This document shows positions 1-6,111 of a stretch of DNA of 11,048 nt, piece by piece (position 1 is the stretch's first letter; the number at the start of each line of letters is the position of its first letter). Below the pieces are notes generated by a model. That model did no database searches and was not told the DNA's origin. It was given only the letters and a program-made list of their open reading frames with translations. The translations under genes and the position numbers were made by a program. The stretch covers positions 1 to 11,048 of the forward strand of contig JABIPV010000175.1 of assembly GCA_018699075.1 (NCBI GenBank), in the 5' to 3' direction. Source of the stretch: Kordiimonadaceae bacterium (GTDB lineage: Bacteria; Pseudomonadota; Alphaproteobacteria; Sphingomonadales; Emcibacteraceae).

Positions 1-74
1 CTGTAACCACGGTCCGTGACTTGTGCGACCGCGTCGCGTTTAAACTCTTCTGTGTATCGTATTCCTGTAGACAT
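1..74 (-). CDS. IS3-family transposase OrfA, N-terminal fragment (runs off window)
   Basis: Only the first 24 codons are visible. They include the stretch YTEEFKRDAVAQVTDRGY, the typical opening of IS3-family OrfA (InsE-like, HTH_Tnp_1). OrfA supplies the helix-turn-helix DNA-binding part of the transposase and is normally joined to OrfB by programmed frameshifting. The ATG at 72-74 is preceded by a strong Shine-Dalgarno, AAGGAG, about 9 bases upstream. The rest of OrfA, all of OrfB and the far inverted repeat lie outside the window, so whether the element is intact cannot be judged. Confidence 0.85.
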   Translation of the reverse strand, partial: MSTGIRYTEEFKRDAVAQVTDRGY

Positions 75-122
75 AATACCTTAACTCCTTGCTTCCATTT
101 TATAACAAGTAAAGTGTCTACA
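1..122 (-). mobile_element. End of an IS3-family insertion sequence (partial)
   Basis: The left edge of the window carries the 5' end of an IS3-family element read on the minus strand. It holds the start of its orfA (1-74) and a leader of about 48 bases. The outer end is placed at 122 because the minus strand there reads TGTAGACAC, and IS3-family elements normally begin with TG. It also lies only a few bases from where the neighbouring hydrolase loses similarity to its family. The exact boundary is uncertain (about 114-130), because neither the other inverted repeat nor the second copy of a 3-4 bp target duplication is in the window. Family membership rests on the OrfA N-terminus. Confidence 0.7.
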
Positions 123-125
123 AAT

Positions 126-401
126 CTAGGGGCGTATCACCACATCTTTTCTAATAACGTTGGCAATACCGACAGTCGTTTGCAAAAGACCATCTTTACC
201 TTCTTCACCTGCACCATGAAGAAACAGGATCACCGGCCAATTTTCATTTTCAGAATAGTTGGCAGGAACATAAACCTGATACAGACGCTCTTCGCCGTCA
301 TACGTGAGAGAACGGTTTAAAAAACCTGTTTCAACTGCCTCAACCATACTTAATGGCATAAGCAAAATAGCAACACAAAACATAAATTTACGCATCATCA
401 T
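126..401 (-). pseudogene. Truncated secreted alpha/beta hydrolase (esterase/peptidase-like), cut off next to the IS element
   Basis: This is the N-terminal remnant of an exported alpha/beta hydrolase. It has a signal peptide (about residues 1-22, ending VEA), a beta-rich segment ending VYVPANY, then WPVILFLHGAGEEGKDG and GLLQTTVGIANVIRK. The HGAG oxyanion-loop motif followed by GLLQT is typical of the predicted-peptidase/phospholipase-carboxylesterase group, usually well over 200 residues. Here the frame ends at residue 91, before any GxSxG nucleophile, Asp or His. The stop codon (126-128) lies 3-6 bases from the inferred IS end, so insertion is the likely cause. The missing part may lie beyond the element. 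Three consecutive ATG codons follow the Shine-Dalgarno AGGGAG, and the second or third has better spacing than the first. The gene starts 18 bases after the amidohydrolase stop, as the last member of that operon. Confidence 0.75.
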
Positions 402-419
402 CTTCTCCCTAAAAAAAAT

Positions 420-2066
420 CTACTCAGAACTATAAACTTCTTTTCCTGCAACAAAAGTTTTCAGAACTTTTATTTTCCAAATATCTTCAGCGGGCATTTT
501 AAAATAATCTTGTTCTATAATGATAAAGTCTGCCCAAAACCCTTCTGAAAGCTGGCCTATTTCCGTTTCTTGATGGCCAAGATATGCGGCGCTTGCTGTG
601 AATAAATCAAGCGCTTGTTCGCGTGAAATAGTTTGATCCGGCATCCATCCGCCAAGTGGATTACCGTCCCTATCCTGACTAGTCACCGCTGCGTGGATTC
701 CGAAAAATGGGTTGACAGGCTCCACCGGAAAATCTGATCCACCGCCCATATGGGCTCCCGTTTCAATCAATGTACGCCATGCATAGCCACCTTCATCAAG
801 TCGGTCTTGGCCCATGCGTGTTTCAACCATTCCTTTATCACTTGTTGCATGTGTAGGATGGATCGATGCTGCAATCCCCAGTTCTTTAAAACGCCCAACA
901 TCCGCCACATCCAGGATTTGTGCATGTTCAATACGGTGACGCATTTTACTACGCAGCCCTTTTGATTGAAGTTTTTCAAACATATCCAGTACCACCCGGT
1001 TTGGACGGTCACCAATGGCATGAGTATTTACCTGAAAGCCGTGGGCCATGGCGCGGGTCATATGATGCTCCAAATCCTCTATGGTAAATAGCATATCGCC
1101 TTTATGGCCGGGCATATCACTATAATCTTCCATCATTGCCGCGCCGCGTGATCCCATGGTTCCGTCTGATAATATTTTAACGCTACGAATTTCCATCATC
1201 GCTTTATCATCGGTAATGATCCCTGCTTCCAAATACTGATCATTTGTCGGGTCAAGAATATCGAGCATGGCATAAACACGCGCTGGCATAATTTCCTTTT
1301 CACGCAGGGCGATAAGCGCACGTACCTCGTCCGACTTAACCCCCGCATCATGGGCCGAGGTCATGCCAAGGCTTGCCATATCATTAAGCGCCGTCAGAAT
1401 TTCAGCTTGTAAGATATTATGATCATTGGCAGGCATTTTATTGATCACCAAATTCATTGCTGTATCTACAAGAACCCCTGTAGGTTCACCATTTTCATCC
1501 TTTAATATTTGCCCGCCTTTTGGTGCCACCGTGTTGCGGTCAATGCCCACATTTTCAAGGGCTTTTGAATTGATCCATACCGCGTGCCCATCAATACGGT
1601 TTAGGACAATGGCAATGTCGCTGGTCAATGCATCTAATGTTGCTTTGGCAGGAAATTGTTTATTTGGCCAATGTTCTTGGTTCCATCCCCTTCCCCAAAG
1701 CCATCCTGTCGTATTTGGCTTATTAAGAAAATCACGCACCTTGTTCTGCGCATCTGCTTCATCTGTGGACCCAATCAGGTCAACACTACTAAGCGCACGG
1801 CCATGCCATGAAATATGACCATGGGTATCAATAAGCCCCGGAAGAACAGTTTTCCCCATACCATCGATCATCTGATCCGCACTCACATTTGGAGTATTTT
1901 CAGAATAAGTGCGAACAACTTTGCCTTGATCATATTCAAGGGCGACGAAATGTTTCAGCTTTCCGCCCTCCATTGTGTAACCGTTGATGTTGTGAAGTAA
2001 TGTACTCGCCTGAACGGGCGTCAGTCCCAACATTAATGCAAATATTACACTAACTATTAATTTCAT
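420..2066 (-). CDS. Exported YtcJ-like metal-dependent amidohydrolase (amidohydrolase family 3)
   Basis: A 548-residue enzyme of the amidohydrolase superfamily, YtcJ/Amidohydro_3 branch. These hydrolyse C-N (sometimes C-O) bonds in amides or N-formyl compounds; the substrate here is unknown. A Sec signal peptide (about residues 1-20, ending VQA) predicts a periplasmic location. Hallmarks in order are the metal motif DTHGH (His82, His84), a GRGWNQEHWP block, the family segment DGHAVWINSKAL, VKILSDGTMGSRG (Lys297), THAIGD (His349), RIEHAQ (His381), GGSDFPVEP (Asp445) and a C-terminal beta segment ADFIII. All expected metal and acid/base positions are present and the length is normal, so it looks active. 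The start follows AAGGAA after a 34-base gap from the redoxin-like gene. It probably shares a transcript with the SGNH hydrolase and redoxin genes upstream and the broken hydrolase downstream. Confidence 0.88.
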   Translation of the reverse strand: MKLIVSVIFALMLGLTPVQASTLLHNINGYTMEGGKLKHFVALEYDQGKVVRTYSENTPNVSADQMIDGMGKTVLPGLIDTHGHISWHGRALSSVDLIGSTDEADAQNKVRDFLNKPNTTGWLWGRGWNQEHWPNKQFPAKATLDALTSDIAIVLNRIDGHAVWINSKALENVGIDRNTVAPKGGQILKDENGEPTGVLVDTAMNLVINKMPANDHNILQAEILTALNDMASLGMTSAHDAGVKSDEVRALIALREKEIMPARVYAMLDILDPTNDQYLEAGIITDDKAMMEIRSVKILSDGTMGSRGAAMMEDYSDMPGHKGDMLFTIEDLEHHMTRAMAHGFQVNTHAIGDRPNRVVLDMFEKLQSKGLRSKMRHRIEHAQILDVADVGRFKELGIAASIHPTHATSDKGMVETRMGQDRLDEGGYAWRTLIETGAHMGGGSDFPVEPVNPFFGIHAAVTSQDRDGNPLGGWMPDQTISREQALDLFTASAAYLGHQETEIGQLSEGFWADFIIIEQDYFKMPAEDIWKIKVLKTFVAGKEVYSSE

Positions 2067-2100
2067 TCTTTTTCCTTATTTTACTTTTTTTGATGATATT

Positions 2101-2634
2101 CTATTCTGTCTGTTCAACCAGAGACACTAATTCACGAGATAACCCACTAATCATTTCTTCTGAATAACCAGGATGAATAGAGGCTATTTTACCTTTTTTA
2201 TCAATAATATATGTTATGGGAAGTACACGATTTAGATTAAAATACTTAGCCCCTATCAGATGGCTTCGATCGTATGTGAAATGCACGTCTACTTTACTTT
2301 TACGCTTTTTCGTTTTTCTTCGAAAATCGCTAAATGACCCGAGATGGGAAGATGCAATCAATTTAACTCTATTTTTGCCATGACCGCGTATTAAGTTTTG
2401 TTCAACAGAATACAAGTCTTCTAACAAAGGTAAACTATTATCCCCTCCTTCGCGATGAACCCAACCATGCCAAAAATTAAGAATGACCACCTGTCCTTTA
2501 TATTGACTTAGAAGAGTATCATCACCATTAATATCTCTACCGACAAAATCAGGTGCCATATCACCAACTTCAATGGCATACACATTTACACAGGCGAAAA
2601 ATTGAGCGATGATGATAATCAGAAATATTTTCAT
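2101..2634 (-). CDS. Exported redoxin/TlpA-fold protein lacking both catalytic cysteines
   Basis: A 177-residue protein with a hydrophobic signal sequence (about 1-20, ending VYA) and a thioredoxin-like fold of the AhpC/TlpA type. It shows VGDMAPDFVGRDINGD, then LSQYKGQVVILNFW, and the cis-proline region VLPITYIIDKKGKI. Where active family members have WCxxC, this one reads W-V-H-R-E (codons 2449-2463), and the predicted mature protein contains no cysteine. It therefore cannot act as a dithiol oxidoreductase. A binding, scaffolding or chaperone role is possible but unproven. A strongly basic stretch, RRKTKKRKSK, sits mid-protein. The start ATG overlaps the SGNH hydrolase stop as ATGA with no clear Shine-Dalgarno, so translation is probably coupled. 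The signal peptide contains a Cys, but the flanking residues (FFAC) are a poor lipobox. Confidence 0.75.
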   Translation of the reverse strand: MKIFLIIIIAQFFACVNVYAIEVGDMAPDFVGRDINGDDTLLSQYKGQVVILNFWHGWVHREGGDNSLPLLEDLYSVEQNLIRGHGKNRVKLIASSHLGSFSDFRRKTKKRKSKVDVHFTYDRSHLIGAKYFNLNRVLPITYIIDKKGKIASIHPGYSEEMISGLSRELVSLVEQTE

Positions 2635-3401
2635 TGATTAGCCATCAAAACACTAAGTAACGGCGTCAGCGCTTTTGACCAAATATCATATCCTGCTTCA
2701 TTTGGATGCAGGTAATCTGGCATAATGTCAGCAGATAAACTGCCATCTTCATCAATAAAATCAGCCTTCATATCTAGATAATATATGGTTTTATAATCAA
2801 CCAACCCCGTTAAACCTGAATTTATTTCATCATTTCTTATCCGCATGGGATCATCCGCCGTTACACCGCGTGGGAACACGGCATGGAGAATGATTTTTGT
2901 CATAGGAAGACGGGTTTGCAGTTCAGTTATTACTGCTTTAATTCCCTTTATAGTTTCAGTTGCGGGGTCCATGTTATGGCCCGTATTATTTGTACCGATC
3001 ATTAACACCGCTACTTTTGGCGAAATATCATCCACTTCGCCATTTTGCAGCCGCCAAATCAAATGTTCGGTGCGGTCACCACTGAACCCCATATTGACTA
3101 CATTCCAACTGCCAACTGTTTGGTTCCAACTTTGAAGGGCCCGGTCGGGCCAGGCATGGGTAATGCTATCGCCAATCATCAATAAATCGACATTTCCTTT
3201 TTTAACATGATCGAGGACACCTTGATGGCGCTGAGCCCACCATTCGAGGTCATTTCTATGAACCGGAGTAGTCGTCGTAGAAGCAATTTCATTAGGCATT
3301 GCTTGACTAGCAGGAGCCTGATCATCTGAATTACCGTTAAATGACAAACTGGAACAGCCCGTAAGTACTATTGTACTGAGTAGAATTATTACTGACTTCA
3401 T
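2631..3401 (-). CDS. SGNH/GDSL-hydrolase lipoprotein (PAF-acetylhydrolase-like)
   Basis: A 256-residue esterase/acylhydrolase anchored in the envelope. The lipobox LTGC (Cys16) follows a short hydrophobic signal. All four SGNH blocks are visible: GDSI with nucleophile Ser79, the Gly block in NMGFSGDRTEHLIWRLQNGE (Gly105), GTNN with Asn138, and DYLHPNE with Asp229 and His232. The block II and III wording matches the PAF-acetylhydrolase 1b-like subgroup, which removes acetyl or short acyl esters; the actual substrate is unknown. I chose the ATG at 3399-3401 over an in-frame GTG at 3408-3410, because the GTG lies inside the Shine-Dalgarno AAGGTGG that serves the ATG with 5-base spacing, and the ATG gives a normal signal. 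It is the first of four tightly packed genes for exported proteins. The upstream gap to the ThDP gene is only 67 bases, so read-through is possible. Confidence 0.87.
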   Translation of the reverse strand: MKSVIILLSTIVLTGCSSLSFNGNSDDQAPASQAMPNEIASTTTTPVHRNDLEWWAQRHQGVLDHVKKGNVDLLMIGDSITHAWPDRALQSWNQTVGSWNVVNMGFSGDRTEHLIWRLQNGEVDDISPKVAVLMIGTNNTGHNMDPATETIKGIKAVITELQTRLPMTKIILHAVFPRGVTADDPMRIRNDEINSGLTGLVDYKTIYYLDMKADFIDEDGSLSADIMPDYLHPNEAGYDIWSKALTPLLSVLMANQ

Positions 3402-3406
3402 ATTGA

Positions 3407-3413
3407 CCACCTT
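3407..3413 (-). promoter_or_regulatory. Ribosome binding site that fixes the SGNH hydrolase start
   Basis: AAGGTGG on the minus strand, 5 bases before the ATG at 3399-3401. It contains the GTG that would extend the frame by three codons, which argues against that longer start. Confidence 0.6.
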
Positions 3414-3468
3414 TTAAATTATTTCATTTAAACCTTAGATAAAATAATCCAAATGATCAAGTCAGGAA

Positions 3469-5094
3469 CTATTTTGATCCGCGCACTTGTGGTCTAAAAT
3501 AAAGATGCCACGGTGCGGGCACTTCTGGCATTTCAACCTCAATTAAAACAGGACCATCATAGTCAAACCCATCTGCAAGGGCGGCTTTTAATCCTGCGGG
3601 GCTATTTACGCGGCATGACTTAATGCCAAACGCTTCACCGAGTTTTACAAAATCAGGATTTTCCAAGTCAGACGCTATTACGCGACCTTGGTGTGATGTT
3701 TGTTGAATGCGTTTTACATTTCCGTATGCATTATCATTAAATACTACACACACCATTGGAATGTTAAATTGCGCTGCTGTTGCCATTTCCTGAACGTTAA
3801 ACATAAACCCGCCATCTCCTGCCACCGTTACAACTTTCTTAGTTGGGTGCGCCACTTGAACACCAAGTCCCGTAGCGTAGCTGTGGCCAAGTGTTCCTTG
3901 ATAGCTTGGATATATATACGTACGCGGATTATATACTGGGAAACCATCGCGTGAGGCATAGCCAATTTGCGTAAGATCAGAAACAAAGAAACCATCTTCG
4001 GGAAGTTCTTCACGAATGACATTTAAATATTCTACTTGTGGTGCCATTATGCCGACTTCTTTATCGACCTCTACCTGCACTGCTACCATTTCGTCCACTG
4101 ACCATTTTGGCTCACATTCTTCAAGTGCTTCTGTCAACGCTTTAAGTCCTTCTGCAGCATCGGACAAAATTTCGACATCAGGCGTTGAAAGCAAATTCAT
4201 TTCTTCACTATCCACATCCATACGTATAATTTTTAAATTATCATCAAGGCCCCAACCGTCAATTTGTGGGGTCATGCGACTTCCCACACCTAGCACGACA
4301 TCGGCATCTTTCCAAAGATAATGCCCTGCTACGGGACGATGGGCATATGGATTACGGTCGTCAACTACACCTAATGAATTAACTGACGGTACAATAGGAA
4401 TACCTAATTTTTCGACAAGTGCCGTCAGCTCAGCGGAAGCTTCCAAAGTACCCCCACCTGCAAATATTACGGGACGTTTAGCATTTTGAAGTAACTCAGC
4501 TGCTTTCTTTATACTATCAGCATCCGGTTTTTTCGCAGCACGTTTAACGATCGCTTCTGCCTTTGTCACTTCTGCTTGCATGGGCATAATATCCATGCTC
4601 ATTTCCACTTCAACTGGACGTATACGCCCACTTGTCAGTTCATTAAATGCATGGGCCATTGCCGCTGGTGTATCAGAAGGATGATCAATACGCTGCGCTG
4701 ACTTGGTTACTTTTTCCACGATCTCAATTTGATCACGAATTTCATGTAGCTGGCCTGTGCCAACATTAATTTTAGTGGATGGAATTTGACCAGATATACA
4801 AAACATTGGAGTATTACATGCATAACCAGTAGAAATCGCCGCCATAGCATTAAGTAAACCAGGCCCTGGGACCACAAAAAATGCCCCGACATTACCAGTG
4901 GACTGTGCATATCCATAGGCCATGTAAGCAGCACCTTGTTCATGACGTGTATGGATGATTTTTATTTCATTGCTGCGATCATACATGGCACTGAAGCTAT
5001 AATCTAGTTGTGCGCCTGGCACACCAAAGACCGTATCCACACCATTCGCGATAAGACTATCTACTATGGCTTGTCCACCTGTCATGTTTGCCAT
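3469..5094 (-). CDS. ThDP-dependent enzyme of the acetolactate synthase/benzoylformate decarboxylase superfamily
   Basis: A 541-residue cytoplasmic enzyme with the three-domain layout of ThDP-dependent decarboxylases and carboligases. The N-terminal PYR domain has FGVPGAQLD and the cofactor-activating Glu52 in RHEQGAAYMAYGYA. The central Rossmann-like domain spans about 190-330 and includes RPVIFAGGG. The C-terminal PP domain carries the ThDP/Mg motif GDGG (426-429) through NDNAYGN (from Asn453). Such enzymes act on 2-oxo acids or their acyloins; the substrate cannot be read from the sequence. It is transcribed away from the IclR gene, whose product may control it, and a catabolic pathway lies beyond. 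That suggests a role on a 2-oxo acid formed after ring opening, but this is inference. AGGAG lies 6 bases before the ATG. No terminator is visible after its stop. Confidence 0.85.
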   Translation of the reverse strand: MANMTGGQAIVDSLIANGVDTVFGVPGAQLDYSFSAMYDRSNEIKIIHTRHEQGAAYMAYGYAQSTGNVGAFFVVPGPGLLNAMAAISTGYACNTPMFCISGQIPSTKINVGTGQLHEIRDQIEIVEKVTKSAQRIDHPSDTPAAMAHAFNELTSGRIRPVEVEMSMDIMPMQAEVTKAEAIVKRAAKKPDADSIKKAAELLQNAKRPVIFAGGGTLEASAELTALVEKLGIPIVPSVNSLGVVDDRNPYAHRPVAGHYLWKDADVVLGVGSRMTPQIDGWGLDDNLKIIRMDVDSEEMNLLSTPDVEILSDAAEGLKALTEALEECEPKWSVDEMVAVQVEVDKEVGIMAPQVEYLNVIREELPEDGFFVSDLTQIGYASRDGFPVYNPRTYIYPSYQGTLGHSYATGLGVQVAHPTKKVVTVAGDGGFMFNVQEMATAAQFNIPMVCVVFNDNAYGNVKRIQQTSHQGRVIASDLENPDFVKLGEAFGIKSCRVNSPAGLKAALADGFDYDGPVLIEVEMPEVPAPWHLYFRPQVRGSK

Positions 5095-5116
5095 TTTATG
5101 CTCCTGCCTAAAAACT

Positions 5117-5143
5117 ACGATGTTCCATTATTTAATACATCGT
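5117..5143. promoter_or_regulatory. Inverted repeat in the divergent intergenic region, candidate IclR operator
   Basis: Arms ACGATGT (5117-5123) and ACATCGT (5137-5143) are perfect 7-base complements around a 13-base spacer. The site lies between the ThDP start and the promoter of the regulator gene. A weak minus-strand promoter (TTGTAA 5184-5179, 15-base gap, TATAAA 5163-5158) would place it just downstream of the ThDP transcription start. The half-sites ACGAT/ATCGT recur in the palindrome at 6055-6075 with 10 bases less between them. Binding by the neighbouring IclR protein is inferred from position and this shared half-site. Confidence 0.5.
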
Positions 5144-5151
5144 TTCAATAT

Positions 5152-5179
5152 TTGAGATTTATATCATAATGTGTATAAT
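5152..5179 (+). promoter_or_regulatory. Sigma70-type promoter of the IclR-family gene
   Basis: TTGAGA (5152-5157) and a perfect TATAAT (5174-5179) are separated by 16 bases. Transcription would start near 5186, giving a leader of about 29 bases to the TTG start or about 74 to the internal ATG. The candidate operator lies immediately upstream of the -35. Confidence 0.6.
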
Positions 5180-5214
5180 TACAAGCAATGATGAAAAATT
5201 GAAAGAATATAGCT

Positions 5215-6039
5215 TTGGCACCAGAAAACAATAATAATGTAATTAGTTCTAAAGGATCAATGGTCAGATCAATTGCCGTTGCTTTTAGGTTGCTTGATAC
5301 CATGGTCCGATCCGGCGAACCCATGCGAATTACTGAACTCGCCAGACAAATGGGAGAAAGCAAAGCAAAAGTTCATCGCCATCTTAGCACCTTAAGAAGC
5401 TTAGGTGTTGTTGAGCAGGAAAAGACATCTGAAAAATATCGCCTAGGATGGAAATTATTTCAATTGGGGCAAGCCGCTTTTGAACAATTTGATCTAAAAT
5501 CAATTGCTGAACCCCACATGGTTAGACTTCGTGAATTGACCAATCAATCCGCTGTTCTAGCGGTGCCATCTGGCGGTGAAGCCATGGTTATTGCTAGTAT
5601 GGATAACAGTAGCTCAACTTCATTAAGGATTTCTGCAGTTCCCGGCACCATTCCCCCCACCACTGCTTCTGCACAAGGACGCATTGTTCTTGCCTATGCA
5701 ACGAGTGAACAAAAAGAGCATTTATTATCTTCACCCTTAACGTCGTATAATAATAAAAGCCTAACTGATGTGGATGAAGTTAGAGCGCGATTAGAACTGA
5801 TTAAAAAGCGTCTTTATGAAACGGCAATAGAAGAAGTCATGCTGGGGTTTAGCACAATTGCGGCTCCGATTTTTGATGCAGATAATAAATTAATTGGCAC
5901 GGTCGGTATTATCGGCTCTGTTCAATATATATTTGAACCTCCAAACCCGCAACAAATTGCCCATGTGCAAAGCTGTGCCGCGACAATTTCTAAGGTATTT
6001 AGTTCTAAAGCATATGATGGGATCGCGGACTCATATTGA
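5215..6039 (+). CDS. IclR-family transcriptional regulator
   Basis: A 274-residue DNA-binding regulator of the IclR family, whose members mostly control aromatic or carbon catabolism and respond to a pathway metabolite. The N-terminal winged helix-turn-helix (about 16-80) has ITELARQMGESKAKVHRHL followed by LRSLGVVEQ. The rest (about 90-265) is the GAF-like effector domain, with VIASMDNSSSTSLRISAVPG, TTASAQGRIVLA and a closing APIFDADNKLIGTVGIIG. The TTG at 5215 gives 274 residues but has only a weak upstream GAAAG. An in-frame ATG at 5260 follows AAAGGA with a short 3-base gap and would still keep the whole HTH, so the start is unsettled. It lies between the two gene groups and next to both copies of the inverted repeat, as expected for a local regulator. 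Repressor or activator mode cannot be decided, though one operator position favours repression. Confidence 0.9.
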   Translation: MAPENNNNVISSKGSMVRSIAVAFRLLDTMVRSGEPMRITELARQMGESKAKVHRHLSTLRSLGVVEQEKTSEKYRLGWKLFQLGQAAFEQFDLKSIAEPHMVRLRELTNQSAVLAVPSGGEAMVIASMDNSSSTSLRISAVPGTIPPTTASAQGRIVLAYATSEQKEHLLSSPLTSYNNKSLTDVDEVRARLELIKKRLYETAIEEVMLGFSTIAAPIFDADNKLIGTVGIIGSVQYIFEPPNPQQIAHVQSCAATISKVFSSKAYDGIADSY

Positions 6040-6049
6040 TATTTTTGTC

Positions 6050-6078
6050 TATACATACGATACTGCGTATCGTATAAT
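6050..6078 (+). promoter_or_regulatory. Promoter of the catabolic operon
   Basis: A perfect TATAAT (6073-6078) lies 17 bases after TATACA (6050-6055), which matches four of six -35 positions. Transcription would start near 6085. A Shine-Dalgarno AGGA (6101-6104) and the ATG at 6112 follow. The weak -35 fits a regulated promoter. A palindrome fills the spacer. Confidence 0.55.
6055..6075. promoter_or_regulatory. Perfect palindromic operator overlapping the operon promoter (probable IclR site)
   Basis: Arms ATACGATAC (6055-6063) and GTATCGTAT (6067-6075) are perfect 9-base complements around TGC. The site touches the last -35 base, spans the spacer and covers half of the -10 hexamer. A protein bound here would block RNA polymerase. 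IclR-family operators are short palindromes, and the regulator gene ends 15 bases upstream, so self-neighbouring control is the simplest reading. Confidence 0.7.
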
Positions 6079-6111
6079 GAGACAACATTACAAAAAATAT
6101 AGGAAAATTAA

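Noticed and set aside
1426..1818. A 130-codon open frame on the plus strand inside the amidohydrolase gene
   Set aside because: It is antisense to a complete, motif-rich enzyme, has no family resemblance and no ribosome site; the same holds for the shorter antisense frames in the ThDP, LigB and RdhA-like genes.
3408..3410. GTG as start of the SGNH hydrolase
   Set aside because: It falls inside the Shine-Dalgarno of the ATG nine bases downstream, which gives a normal lipoprotein signal.
3411..3431. TTTAAA inverted repeat between the SGNH and ThDP genes as a terminator
   Set aside because: The stem is short and all A/T, with no GC-rich stem followed by a T run, so it cannot be supported as a terminator.
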